Assembly (NCBI GenBank): GCA_949825065.1
Contig: OX463859.1
Location: 24,941,847-25,005,846, forward strand
Direction of reading: 5' to 3'
Source of the DNA: Odontocerum albicorne
Taxonomy: Eukaryota > Arthropoda > Insecta > Trichoptera > Odontoceridae
Length of the DNA stretch: 64,000 nt
The notes under the pieces are model-generated. The model saw nothing but the letters and a program-made list of their open reading frames with translations, made no database searches and had not been told where the DNA came from. Each line of letters begins with the position of its first letter. The first letter of the stretch is position 1. This document shows positions 21,740-32,504 of this stretch, piece after piece. The translations under genes were made by a program, and so were the position numbers.

Positions 21740-22320
21740 ATTTTTTATCCTTACCCTTTTACTAAAATATTTATTAGCGTCTAACTTTTTGTTTAACCTG
21801 ATACACTAGATTTGCGTTGAGTACCGGTTCTTGTTTCCAAGTGATCGGTACCTTTTCCAATAAGGACATATTACTTTATTTTATCCTTATCCTGTGACTA
21901 AAATATTTATAAGCGTCTAACTTTTTGTTTAACCTGATACACTAGATTTGCGTTGAGTACCGGTCCTTGTTTCCAAGTGATCGGTACGTTTTCCAATAAC
22001 CTAACCTAACCTAACCTAACCTGATACACTAGATTTGCGTTGAGTACCGGTCCTTGTTTCCAAGTGATCGGTACCTTTTCCAATAACCTAACCTAACCTA
22101 ACCTGATACACTAGATTTGCGTTGAGTGCCGGTCCTTGTTTCCAAGTGATCGGTAGCTTTTCCAATAAGGACATATTATTTTATTTTATCCTTATCCTGT
22201 GACTAAAATATTTATAAGCGTCTAACTTTTTGTTTAACCTGATACACTAGATTTGCGTTGAGTACCGGTCCTTGTTTCCAAGTGATCGGTACCTTTTCCA
22301 ATAAGGACATATTACTGATA
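21740..22320. repeat. Tandem repeat with long and short units, interrupted by (CCTAA)n
   Basis: The block TGATACACTAGATTTGCGTT, GAGTACCGGTCCTTG, TTTCCAAGTGATCGGTAC and TTTTCCAATAA occurs five times. Long units (about 140 bp) also carry GGACATATTACTTTATTTT and AAGCGTCTAACTTTTTG. Two short units are joined by CCTAA repeats instead. Confidence 0.9.
21997..22104. repeat. Interstitial telomere-type repeats (CCTAA)n
   Basis: About four to five CCTAA units lie at 21,997-22,022 and about three at 22,083-22,104, inside the tandem array above. CCTAA is the complement of TTAGG, the telomere repeat of most insects. The units sit where the long repeat variant has its GGACATATT segment. Confidence 0.75.
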
Positions 22321-22790
22321 TCTAACAAATATTTGTATAGACGTTACAATTTTTAAACAATGGTCTCCTGATTTCTTATATGGATAATACATAAATTAAA
22401 GTGTCAGATTTTGAAGATTTTGATCTGGAGGCCAACTACAGTCTTCGAATAAATAAGGAATTTGCAGGATCCTCAAACATGCTGTTAAAGAGTTTGTCTG
22501 AATATGTGTTGATATTTATTCCATAAACTGGCAAAAAAAAACCTTGTAAGGTATGGGCTAAATACAACAAGGAAAAGAAGACTCGGTACATATGTAAGGA
22601 GTGTGGTGTAGCTCTCCACAATGCAGAACGTTGGCACAATTGTCATACTCAATTTAATTACCGGTTTACTTTTAACAAATAAACAAAGTCCCATTACAAT
22701 ATTCCTTAAATTACCATGTGTTAACCAATTAAAGTGCACCCTTCACAAACATCAGAAATCCTTAAAAACCAATAGGGTACTGGAAAAAAT
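22295..22790 (+). pseudogene. piggyBac transposase C-terminus relic (copy 2)
   Basis: Between about 22,480 and 22,665 the plus-strand frame reads LKSLSEYVLIFIP, stop, TGKKKPCKVWAKYNKEKK, TRYICKECGVALHNAERWHN, CHTQFNY. This resembles the cysteine-rich C-terminus of piggyBac-family transposases (C-x2-C ... Y-x-C-x2-C ... C ... H-T). One expected cysteine is tryptophan, and there is an in-frame TAA after FIP. The catalytic DDD domain is not present upstream. The homologous copy at 1-560 shares the flanks as well, so both descend from one element. Confidence 0.68.
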
Positions 22791-22845
22791 AATGTTTTTC
22801 ATCGTTCTTAAAGTATTAAAAGCTCCCTTTATAAATTCAAAAACA

Positions 22846-23297
22846 CATGTATGATATAACATATTGACCCAACCAAAACACGTATAAAATAACATATTGA
22901 CCCAAACAAAACACATGTATGATATAACATATTGACCCAACTAAAATGCATGTATGATATAACATATTGACCCAACCAAAACACATGTATGATATAACAT
23001 ATTAACCCAACCAAAACACATGTATGATATAACATATTGACCCAACCAAAACACATGTATGATATAAAATATTGACCCAACCAAAACACACGTATGATAT
23101 AACATATTGACCCAACTAAAATGCATGTATGATATAACATATTGACCCAACCAAAACACATGTATGATATAACATATTGACCCAACCAAAACACATGTAT
23201 GATATAACATATTGACCCGACCAAAACACATGTATGATATAACATATTGACCCAACCAAAACACATGTATGATATAACATATTGACCCAAACAAAGA
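22846..23297. repeat. 35-bp minisatellite, about 13 copies
   Basis: The unit contains CATATTGACCCAACCAAAAC and ACATGTATGATATAA. Copies are highly uniform, with a few variants (GCATG, AAATAT, CCGACC). Because 35 is not a multiple of three, the array yields overlapping minus-strand frames of 62-153 codons with peptide repeats such as GQYVISYMCFGWVNMLYHTC. These are not genes. Confidence 0.95.
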
Positions 23298-23920
23298 AAA
23301 AAAAAACTCCAATATCAGCCCACAATCTAAAATAAATTCCATTTGGGTAGCGCCTTTTTAGAATATGAAAGAGTAACGCGCTTATCAGAATGGCGTATGG
23401 TACGAGAAATTGTATAAATGATGCATAAATTCCTCTAAAGAAATATTATTATTATGTTACATCTTCTTGTTTACAGAACAATCTAGTGAGTTTGTTTATG
23501 AATTTAAGTGTCAACAAATACCGCTTTGATTGCAATTTGGCCATCCTTCCAACCAACTAGTGGAATAATGAAAAAAAGGTCTTAACAGGAATATAAATAC
23601 TTGAACTGAACAGTGTTGTCATCTTATAAAGCGTGTTTTTTCTGGATTTTCATCATCTTTATTTCCGATCTTTCTTTTCTTCTCCTGATCATTGATAAAT
23701 TTAATATATTCGTATTTGATTTTATCATTTTGGTATTGCATGATTTTTGTTTCTCAACATCGAAAACGTTAACTTAAATAAATGTATATGAATCGTTTGG
23801 TTTGTTGGAAGAGATTACCAATAAATTCGCCATATTGTGCAATAAAGTATTAAATTAAGCCAGTTTGATTCGATTCAATATAATTTATATTTCGCGTGAT
23901 GTACTCGTATACATGTGTAA
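23298..23920. other. AT-rich, nothing recognised
   Basis: No supported feature. Confidence 0.55.
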
Positions 23921-24170
23921 TTGAGTGTCACTGTTTGTCAGGTTGATGAAAATGTGCAACGGGGTTTTATAAAATCAAAAATCGGAAAGAAGTATCGATT
24001 TATTTTTTCATGCTATTCGTCCTCAGTGAGATACAGGCAAAAGCCTAGTTTACTGCGGACACGACAAAACAAAGGCAGCATATTCAGATCAATTAAAATT
24101 GTGTGTCTGAATTAAATTACTTGTTGTTTTTTCGCAAATTATGTATATCTCTTGTCATGTGTAAAATAAA
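23921..24170 (+). repeat. Dispersed repeat family X, copy 2
   Basis: This is the inverse-orientation homologue of 1,845-2,102. It spans GTCACTGTTTGTCAGGTTGA to CGCAAATTATGTATATCTCT. A 64-codon frame is not shared by copy 1, so I do not call it coding. Confidence 0.65.
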
Positions 24171-24544
24171 TAAAATAAATAAATATATTGTGAGCTAAAA
24201 CAGATAAAACATTGAAATAAACAATACACATTCTATATGGTTTTATGACGAACTTGCTGACAATCTATATTGGACGTATGATTCATTTTTACTGACTTAT
24301 TGATAACCTATGTTGAACGAAGGTTTAACTTTTATGGACTTACCTTTATAGGCAGATGATCTCAAGTTTATCTTTAATCGAATGCGGAATAAGATCATCC
24401 TTGTTATCACTGATAACCTATGCTGGATATATGTCTAAATTTATGCTACATTTGGAATCCGACCCGAAACTTCTGGATTCAAAGAAAATCGTTTTATCAT
24501 GTACTACTAAGGTTCAACATTTTTCAGTCTGAATATGTTAGTTC
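24171..24544. other. AT-rich, nothing recognised
   Basis: A weak direct repeat of TGATAACCTATG(T/C)TGGA-like words (near 24,300 and 24,410) is the only pattern seen. Confidence 0.5.
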
Positions 24545-24960
24545 ATGTATGGAAAGATATCACGCCTAACTCATATCAGGCGGTCTTACGGTAGAAATTT
24601 GATACTTCTACTCTCAGAAGTATGTCAATTAGAACCGAAAGAAGACGTGATATTTCGTTACATTCCGAAATGCTGCAAATTAACTAACACGATACTCGTA
24701 CATTAAATTTATTTTAAAATAAGAATATACAGAGAATGTTCTCTGTATATAGCATATTATCGTTGTAGACAGTATTTACCCATCTTATTTTGAAAGAAAC
24801 TTGATAACCGTGCAATATTTTTTTATTTATTTACTAATATAACGAAACAACACGTTTTCTATCGGCTCTGGTTGATATTCAACTGACAGTAGAAGTAACA
24901 AATTTTAACTGTAACATTGCCTGACTACGGTGAGCATAACCGGCATTCAAACGCGCTCCA
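24545..24960. repeat. Degenerate MITE related to 33,747-34,310
   Basis: The right part (24,795-24,945) has AAACTTGATAA, AACGAAACAACACGT, TTTTCTATCGG, TTTTAACTGTAACAT and GCCTGACTACGGTGAGCAT, in the same order as 34,140-34,275. The left end (GATATCACGCC, CGGTCTTACGGTAG) is a diverged inverse of the right end. A 26-bp palindrome (ATATACAGAGAA/TTCTCTGTATAT) lies at 24,726-24,751. Confidence 0.55.
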
Positions 24961-25796
24961 AGTTGTTCTATTAATATACCCTGTAACTTGTTCAGGCTGT
25001 AAGCTTGTGGAACTTGTGATAGATCATGGAAGTCGGCATGTAGACTTTGGGTGGCTATAAGTTAGTTACATATAAAGGTTTCAATGAATGTGATTTTATT
25101 TGAAGTCCAGCAGAATAAAATTCATTTAAAGTGAACCCTTCTTATTCGTATTTTTCTCATATTGAACGTTTTACACGATCCTTTAATCCTGAGCAGGAGC
25201 AAATGTTTTTCATTACTATCAGTGTCCTTTCCTGTCCCTTCCCGTGACCTAGTTCCATTTATCAAGAATGATACGTGCTTTGTTAATTTTCTCTTTTTTT
25301 CTGGAACTGTTCCTACGTATTTTTTATTTACTACGTTGAATTGATTTAATTGTAAATAAACGTACGTGATTTTTTTAGATTTTTTCACTTTGTGATTTTT
25401 TTTAATAATTTGATAAATCACTGTTTTTCAATATTAACGATCACCTTAAAGTGCTTTCTAGCTAGCTCAACCTATTAAAAAATATAGAGGTCGAGATATT
25501 TCATTATCCCTTACAAGATGGCCATCTGGATTCTTGAATTGATATATAAAATAATCTAAAATTAAAACCAGTCCAGAAGAAAATTAGACAGAAATCAAAC
25601 CTGTGGCATGCTCTTCATTATGGTGAATGTTTAACGTTAGATCATTCCAAATTAAAAAACATAGGTTAATCATTTTGAATCAGAAATAAACTGTGAGCAA
25701 TGAAACAGTGTAGATCTTGTCCAGTAAGCAGATGCTATTCTTAATATGTGACCTTACTACTATCAGCAGTTCAACTTCATTTTGGTGATTATAGTA
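24961..25796. other. AT-rich, nothing recognised
   Basis: Opposing frames at 25,122-25,421 (-) and 25,162-25,344 (+) have no recognisable motifs. Confidence 0.5.
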
Positions 25797-26158
25797 TAAG
25801 GTTTTAACAAACTCGTAAGTTGTGTCCGTTTTTTTCCATATTGAAAAATAAGTACCAAAAGTAAAACAAAATGGTTAAGATTATACGTCACTCGAAAGAA
25901 AATTTTCTGCTCTACAAGATATTGTATTTGCTTTTACGTTACATATATTATTTTATTTGATTACAAGCCTTCAAAATGAAATGTCAAGTAGACGAAAGTG
26001 AGCATTTTCGACACCTCATTCTGTTCATGTTCAATCGAGGGAATAAATCTGCCAAAGCTGCTCCCGATATTTGCGAAGTGTACGGTGAAGATACTATGAA
26101 TGAAAGGTGCTCATTTTTAAATAGGAAAAAAACGGACACAACTTATGTTAACACCCAA
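25797..26158 (+). mobile_element. Mariner relic B: internally deleted 362-bp copy
   Basis: The element is bounded by TA (25,795-25,796 and 26,159-26,160). The left end reads TAAGGTTTTAAC, a short insertion, then TAAGTTGTGTCCG. The right end, reverse-complemented, reads TTGGGTGTTAACATAAGTTG. After a leader, the plus strand from 25,976 encodes MKCQVDESEHFRHLILFMFN, RGNKSAKAAPDICEVYGED and TMNER, the mariner helix-turn-helix N-terminus. The frame then jumps straight into the right terminal repeat, so linker and catalytic domain are deleted. Inner terminal-repeat similarity extends to about 45 bp. It cannot encode a transposase, but the TIRs may still be recognisable to one. Confidence 0.82.
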
Positions 26159-26354
26159 TACATAAGACAAACTGTTATATTCGACACGTACTATTTGACA
26201 CCGATAATTCTTAAAATCATCGGTTCTCAAAACTAAGAAGTCTACTTACTTGGACTTTGGTAGCATGCCAAGACTCTGAGTAGTACAGTAAAATAATTGC
26301 GTTTTTTTTTTTAATTTGGACTTTTATTGGGTTTTCTCTTTTTCACTGACAGTT
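26159..26354. other. Spacer, nothing recognised
   Basis: Short AT-rich spacer. Confidence 0.5.
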
Positions 26355-26855
26355 AATTAAGGTGGTATGTGTGTGTGGGTTTACTTTTTTTTATTATTTT
26401 TGTACTACTGCTTATTTATTTAAGGTGGTATGTGTGTGGGTTTACTTTTTTATAATTTTTGTACTACTGCTTATTTATTTAAGGTGGTATGTGTGTGTGG
26501 GGTTACTTTTTTATTTTTTTTGTACTACTGCTTATTTATTTAAGGTGGTATGTGTGTGTGGGTTTACTTTTTTTATAATTTTTGTACTACTGCTTATTTA
26601 TTTAAGGTGGTATGTGTGTGTGGGTTTACTTTTTTATTATTTTTGTACTACTGCTTATTTATTTAAGGTGGTATGTGTGTGTGGGGTTACTTTTTTATTA
26701 TTTTTGTACTACTGCCTATTTATTTAGGGTGGTATGTGTGTGTGGGTTTACTTTTTTTATATTTTTTGTACTACTGCTTATTTATTTAAAGTGGTATGTG
26801 TGTGTGGGTTTACTTTTTTCATTATTTTTGTACTACTGCTTATTTATTGTTATTT
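26355..26855. repeat. ~61-bp minisatellite, 8 copies
   Basis: The unit holds GGTGGTATGTGTGTGTGGGT, a TACTTTTTT(A/T)-rich stretch, TTTTTGTACTACTGC and TTATTTATTTAA. Length varies by 1-3 bp, mostly in the T and GT runs, so peptide repeats (KVVCVCGFTFF...) appear in shifting plus-strand frames. These are not genes. Confidence 0.95.
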
Positions 26856-26892
26856 TTATGTATTAAAGTTTATATATCCAGGAGGGTAAAGA

Positions 26893-27010
26893 AAGAAAAG
26901 GATTGTAATTTGTTTTTATCAAACACTGTTTATTCCACTTTTTGTAACGATATAACCCTACCGGTTTCAAGGCTTTCACCTTATCATCAGGGGAGCACAA
27001 ACATGACTAA
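26893..27010 (-). repeat. Dispersed repeat family D, copy 3
   Basis: Read on the plus strand it has ATTGTAATTTG, AAACACTGTTTATTCCACTT, CCCTACCGGTTTCAAGGCTT and TCACCTTATCATCAG, followed by GAGCACAAACA. It is the reverse complement of the 4.3-kb copy. Confidence 0.75.
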
Positions 27011-27970
27011 ATTCTTTTCGAACTGGTACCGACGTACACGTTTCTAACATTCGTGTTGGGGACTGTGGGTGGATGGAGGGAGGATATAACCCTAGCGAGC
27101 AATGGCGAGATTGTTGGAATATACGTGTTTGCCAGATGTTCACCCCGATGCACTGACTTTCGACATTATCCTGAGTTGTAATTTTTTTTCGACATTATTC
27201 TGAGATGTACATGTTAATTCAGGATATATGTGTATATTCAGAATTTACATGCTCTGTTGTTATCAATATATTTTTTTTAAATATACAGGATTTAGGTGCT
27301 AAAATACAGTACTTAATTATTAGGCTAAAAGAAAAAAAGGGCTCTGACCTGTTCCATAAAACTTACACATTGTTAAAAAACCCACTAACAGTTTTTTATC
27401 AAACTTAATTATTTACTATCAAAACAAAAAAATGTGTTTGCAAAATTTTTCCCATTTGCCAACTAACAGAAATACAAAACGTGAAAAAAATGTATAACTT
27501 TAAAAGTTGAAATTGTGAGAATTGTTCATTCCGTTTAACTCGAACGCAAAAATTTTTCTTTTCAGCGTATTTTTTTCAGTTACTCCCAACGATGGGGTTG
27601 CTTTAACCGTTTCCAAGAACAAACACCAGCTGTACAAAGGTGATTAATATCAGTCGCGGTATTCTAATGTGAAACTCAATGTTGTGTTGGAAAATATTTT
27701 TGGAATTATTCAGGCGCTCACTGTTCGTGGTGGACTGAAAGCTTTTATTGTTATGAAAGTTTCGCCTGAAATATATAACTTTAAAGTAAAAAATATTAGT
27801 AACTCTTTATTAAATGATAATTTTTTAAAACATTTTTAGTAATTGATGCTTTGTCTCGATAGTTTTAAATTTTTTATCACTCTTTTAACAACAACGGTTC
27901 CTTTTTGTTTACTTTAGATACATCGACAAGGGATGAATGTGAACGTAAAGCTGATGTAATAAGTAAGATG
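27011..27970. other. AT-rich, nothing recognised
   Basis: No supported feature. Confidence 0.55.
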
Positions 27971-28262
27971 AGGGAAGTACGTTGATATTGTTTGGGCATG
28001 TGGAATTATTGAAAGAAGACTAACAAAACATATTTATGGTATAAAAGTGAGAGAAAGGTGTATTCGAGGAGGATCAAGGAAACTATGGTTGGTTCAAGTG
28101 AATGATATTTTGAAAGAAGAAAATGTTAAAAGTCAGAGAAATCGTAGGTGTTGTATAAGAAAGTTTAAGGATATAGAAGAAGCTAAGGACGTATATTGAA
28201 ATATGAAACACTGGCGTTATATTCTCTTTGCCAGTCTCCACAGATAAAAAGCGTGATGGTTT
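27971..28262 (+). pseudogene. LINE 3'-terminal relic (type L3)
   Basis: The plus-strand frame gives VWACGIIERRLTKHIYGIKV, then a GGSRKLWLVQVNDILKEENV segment, then KSQRNRRCCIRKFKDIEEAK and stop. The block matches the C-terminal GRP-K-x-W-x-x-QV-x-DI pattern of insect LINE proteins. After the stop, AAAAAGCGTGATGGTTTGTA resembles sequence at 31,880 and 56,740. The related fragment at 56,545-56,760 shares over 100 bp. Only the C-terminus and 3' end remain. Confidence 0.75.
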
Positions 28263-28440
28263 GTATATATTAGGTTGTCTGGATAAAAATGACGTATTTT
28301 CAGTTATCTTCGAAGTATGGGATCGGGGGTTGTCGTGTTCCAATAAAATTGAATGTCGATTGAAAAAAAACAGGGTACAGTGTACTTCACTCACAAACAT
28401 TTGGGTACAGTGTACTTCACTCGTAATTGTTTTACCATAA
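28263..28440. repeat. Short duplication GGGTACAGTGTACTTCACTC
   Basis: The 20-bp word occurs at about 28,372 and 28,400, separated by a few bases. GTACAGTGTAC within it is nearly palindromic. Otherwise nothing was recognised. Confidence 0.6.
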
Positions 28441-29254
28441 GGAAGGACTTCGTGATAAATTGTACTTTTTGCATCCCACCATACACTCAAAAGCACTTTT
28501 TTACAGTTTGAACCGGTCGAGGGGTCGTTGATGCTACCTGCACTTTTGAAAGCAATTGGCGTTCACGTCGTTGGGTTTCGTTATATATAAATAGTTTTTC
28601 CTTTCATTTAAAAAACGACATTTTTGTCCGGACAATCTAATATATATATGAACACATAATGCATCTTTGAAAGTTAGATAAATGCTGTCAAGCTATGTCG
28701 ATTTACTTTCAATAAATATTTGTGCATAAGGCGCTCTGTCCTGTCTACCTACTCCAATATGGCATTGTAGTAGGTATGTTTAAAAACGGTAAATATGACG
28801 TTGGAATATTATTTTATCTCAAAGTAAAGTAATATCGTTTCACTAAAAAGGTTCTCCGTTTTCTTTATTTTTGGTTCTTATCTAAGCGTATTTTCGAAAG
28901 CAAAAACATTGACTACATATTAAGTGATGCAGAAAATTATGACTAAACACTTTGTTTGCCCTTCTCAATTCGGCAACTCTGTTTGCTGTCAAAACAGCTG
29001 ATCTTAGTTCACATTTTTATGAAATCATTACTCTTGTCTCGAACAGCCTCAAGTCTAAACCCCGGAGCTTGATATATTACATAGGGTAGATTACGAACTA
29101 TGTTAGTAGGTCAATCATGATAAATCTTTTCAAATGCCCCCGTTTCTCTGCAGGCTATTTTAAGGCAATAGAAAACGTCCCCCAGCAATTTCTTTGACAT
29201 TTTTAACACTAATATTTCTTAACATTTTTCATTAACATAATTTTCAGTCGTTTT
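28441..29254. other. AT-rich, nothing recognised
   Basis: No supported feature. Confidence 0.55.
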
Positions 29255-29872
29255 TGGTTCACTAATGTACTAGTATGGTATGTACACATATATACGAGTA
29301 TGTAGGTTTCTTATTTAGTCCTCTAATGTACTAGTATGTACACATATGTGTAGGCTTCTCACTTGGTCCACTAATGTACTAGTATGTGCACATATGTGTA
29401 GATTTATTATTTGTAGGTTTCTTATTTGGTCCATTAATGTACTAGTATGTACACATACTATATGTGTAGGCTTCTCATTTGGTCCACTAATATACTAGTA
29501 TGTGCACATATGTGTAGATTTATTATTTGTAGGTTTCTTATTTGGTCCATTAATGTACTAGTATGTACACATACTATATGTGTAGGCTTCTCATTTGGTC
29601 CACTAATGTACTAGTATGTGCACATATGTGTAGATTTATTATTTGTAGGTTTATTATTTGGGACACTAATGTACTAGTATGTACACATATGTGTAGGCTT
29701 CTCACTTGGTCCACTAATGTACTAGTATGTGCACATATGTGTAGATTTATTATTTGTAGGTTTCTTATTTGGTCCATTAATGTACTAGTATGTACACATA
29801 CTATATGTGTAGGCTTCTCATTTGGTCCACTAATGTACTAGTATGTGCACATATGTGAAGATTTATTATTTG
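29255..29872. repeat. ~117-bp compound minisatellite, left part
   Basis: Each half-unit contains TTGGTCCACTAATGTACTAG followed by TATGTACACATA or TATGTGCACATA and TGTGTAG. Two half-units differ in the spacer (GCTTCTCATT or ATTTATTATTTGTAGGTTTC). Short peptide-repeat frames on both strands are artefacts. The array continues at 31,163 after the mariner insertion. Confidence 0.95.
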
Positions 29873-29874
29873 TA

Positions 29875-31162
29875 TTAGGTGTACAAATAAGTTTCCGCCG
29901 TTTTTTATAAAAAAATGGGCATTTATTGTGAAAGAACGGAACCTCATGTTTTATTCGAAGTAGTACCCATCGCTTGCCACTACTTTTCCCCATCTTTCTG
30001 TCAGCATACGAATACCGCGTCAGTCATCATCATCATCTTTTGAGGCTATCCACGAATCGACTCAATTTTTGGTATCTTCATATGATGTGAAGTGCTGCTC
30101 AGACAGGCCATGCGTCATCGATCAAAACAAGTGGTAATCAGAAGGAGCAATGTCTGGTGAATACAGCGGGTGGGGTAAAACTTCTCAATTGAGTGTTTCC
30201 AAATAGGTTTTGACCGGTGCCGCAACATGTGGACTAGCATTATCATGCAGGAGAATAATTTTGTCGTGTCTGGCGTAGTAGTGGGCGCGCTTTTCCTCGA
30301 GTGCTCGACTCAATCTCATCAATTATGTTCGGTAGACAGCCCCAGCAATGGTTTCATTCGGTTTGAGCAACTCATAATACACGACACCAAGCTGATCCCA
30401 CCAAATACACAACAAGAGTTTTTTTCCATGAATATTTGGCTTAGCCGTAGATGTTGAAGCATGACCAGGGGATCCCCATGATTTCTTCCTTTTTGGATTA
30501 TCATAATGGATGCATTTTTCATCACCAGTGACTATATGGTGCAGAAAACCCTTTCGTTTATGCCTGGAAAGCAGCATTTCACATGTGGAAAATTGGCATT
30601 CAAAGTTTCTCCGTGTCAGTTCATATGAATCCCAATTTCTTTGTTTTTGAATCATTCCCAATGATTTCAACCCATGTGAAATTGCTTGTTGAGTCACTCC
30701 TAATGTAAGTGCAAGTTCTTCTTGCGTTTGGCACGAATCTTGATCCAATAATACTTCCAATTCCGCGTCTTCCTACACTTTCGGCCTTCCGCTACGTTCT
30801 TTGTCTTCGATGTCAAATTCACCGTTCTTAAACTTTTGAAACCACTCACGACAACTTCTCTCACTTAAGGCAGCCTCACCATATGCTTCTACAAGCAATC
30901 GATGCGCCTCAGCTGCAGATTTCTTCAAATTGAAGAAGTAAATCAAAAGTTCCCGCAAATGACGCTTATTCGGCTCAAAACTTGACATTTTCGAACACAA
31001 AAAAATATGTTATACTGATAAAAATTCACTAATATTTCAAGGTCATGTTGTTGACAGATGTCCAACCTTACGATAATGACATTTTACATCTGACAATTTT
31101 AACCATAACTTACTGGTGGCGCCAACTTTTGTCAAACGGCGGTGAGTTATTTGTACACCCAA
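29875..31162 (-). mobile_element. Mariner element M1, 1,288 bp, inserted in the minisatellite
   Basis: The element is flanked by TA (29,873-29,874 and 31,163-31,164). Its ~29-bp terminal inverted repeats start TTAGGTGTACAAATAAG and TTGGGTGTACAAATAAC, with four mismatches. Removing the element and one TA restores the minisatellite phrase ATTTATTATTTGTAGGTTTC. Full length is typical for mariner. It carries one inactivated transposase frame. Confidence 0.95.
29951..31000 (-). pseudogene. Mariner transposase, full length with six nonsense codons
   Basis: The frame spans 1,050 bp (349 codons plus stop) with no net frameshift. It starts at MSSFEPNKRH and holds an N-terminal helix-turn-helix, the motifs WFQKFK and RSGRPK, and then the catalytic triad: TGDEK (first Asp), HDNA (second Asp) and YSPDIAPSDYHLF (third Asp), with 34 residues between the last two (DD34D). 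Internal stops lie at 30,773-30,775 (TAG), 30,323-30,325 (TAA), 30,185-30,187 (TGA) and three further TGA codons towards the C-terminus. Most fit C-to-T or G-to-A changes of CAA, CGA or TGG. It resembles the Mos1-type (mauritiana) group, though the subfamily is not certain. It is inactive. Confidence 0.93.
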
Positions 31163-31590
31163 TAGGTTTCTTATTTAAACACTAATGTACTAGTTTGTAC
31201 ACATATGTGAAGGCTTCTCACTTGGTCCACTAATGTACTAGTATGTGCACATATGTGTAGATTTATTATTTGTAGGTTTCTTATTTGGTCCATTAATGTA
31301 CTAGTATGTACACATACTATATGTGTAGGCTTCTCATTTGGTCCACTAATGTACTAGTATGTGCACATATGTGTAGATTTATTATTTGTAGGTTTATTAT
31401 TTGGGACACTAATGTACTAGTATGTACACATATGTGTAGGCTTCTCATTTGGTCCACTAATGTACTAGTATGTGCACATATGTGTAGATTTATTATTTGT
31501 AGGTTGCGTATTTGGTCCACCAATGTATTAGACTATACATATATAGTATGTGTAAGTTTCTTATTTGTTCCACTAATGTAATTTGTTTTA
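31163..31590. repeat. ~117-bp compound minisatellite, right part
   Basis: Continuation of 29,255-29,872 with the same half-units. The first and last units are diverged (ATTTAAACACTAATG; AATGTATTAGACTATAC). Confidence 0.95.
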
Positions 31591-31599
31591 AAGTTTTCA

Positions 31600-31900
31600 T
31601 GCTGTTAGACGTAGCCTTATGATTATACTATATATGAACACTACACACATTTACAACACTACATCTACAATGGAGCGTATTATTTTTACATATCGGAAGA
31701 TCTTAAAACGTGTTTTTGTAGTTCGTCTTTCCTTTGTAAGTTTTCTTGCGGTTTTCTTAGCAAAATATTTTTCTAAACATATGTAGATGTGGGCAAGTAT
31801 TTTATCAATGTGTGTCGAGTTAGGAAATTATATATGAAAATTCTGGTAATCTGTCCTCTATGCCTCTTAGAAAGATAGCGTGATGGTATATATGTATGTA
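31600..31900. repeat. LINE 3'-region repeat, copy 1
   Basis: The stretch with TTTTTGTAGTTCGTCTTTCC, TGCGGTTTTCTTAGCAAA and TATGTAGATG matches 40,800-40,980. Further right, AAAGATAGCGTGATGGTATA (about 31,871-31,890) matches the 3' ends of the LINE relics at 28.25 and 56.74 kb. It is probably untranslated 3' sequence of truncated LINEs. Confidence 0.5.
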
Positions 31901-32502
31901 TTCACAGACAAAATTGCTATCAATTAATACATTTCGTATTTATTTATATATTGTAAATTAAAACCCAAAGACAACAGATGTAAGTTTCATGAGATATCAA
32001 AAGGGGATTTCGTACGACCTTACCATTGTAAGCTTTTTAAAAGCCATATTAAAGGGATTTTTGAAATAAACTTCAGTTTAAGCTGATTATGGAAATTTTA
32101 CACGAAGTTCAACGAAAAAGCTTAGCAAACCTTTGATTTCTGATTTCTCCGCGATGCGATAAAAATCAAAAGGGTAAAATGTTACGGAAAAAGAAACTAC
32201 CTTAGGAACTCATTTTGTTGACTTTTTTCCCTCAATTTCATGAAAAATTACCCCATTTTCTTTTGCTTTAATAATTATATGATGAAATAGGTAGCAATGA
32301 GCTAAAACGTTGTTTATTTTTTATGTCCTTTTTTGAAAAAAAAATGTTAAGTATTATTTATGATTTGAAACAAAAAAGTGTAATATTCATTTATTTTATT
32401 CACATATGCGGCCTTTGTGTGTTTTATATTAATACTATAGTAAAAACATTTCCATTAAAATAAATATAAACATTTTTGTTGGCTTGAGCTCTTCAATTGA
32501 GA
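31901..32502. other. AT-rich, nothing recognised
   Basis: No supported feature. Confidence 0.55.
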
Positions 32503-32504
32503 TA

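Noticed and set aside
22829..23342. Overlapping minus-strand frames of 62-153 codons as genes
   Set aside because: They are translations of a 35-bp minisatellite in several frames.
26362..27047. Plus-strand frames with KVVCVCGFTFF peptide repeats
   Set aside because: Products of the ~61-bp minisatellite; length changes in T and GT runs shift the frame between units.
28083..28496. 137-codon minus-strand frame as a gene
   Set aside because: Its 3' part is antisense to the LINE relic, and the rest covers a duplicated 20-bp word and has no motif.
30227..30525. Frames on the plus strand and in another minus frame within the mariner
   Set aside because: Shadows of the transposase reading frame.
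29563..31581. CRISPR-like array split in two halves
   Set aside because: The units are contiguous ~117-bp tandem repeats with no unique spacers, and the gap is a mariner insertion.
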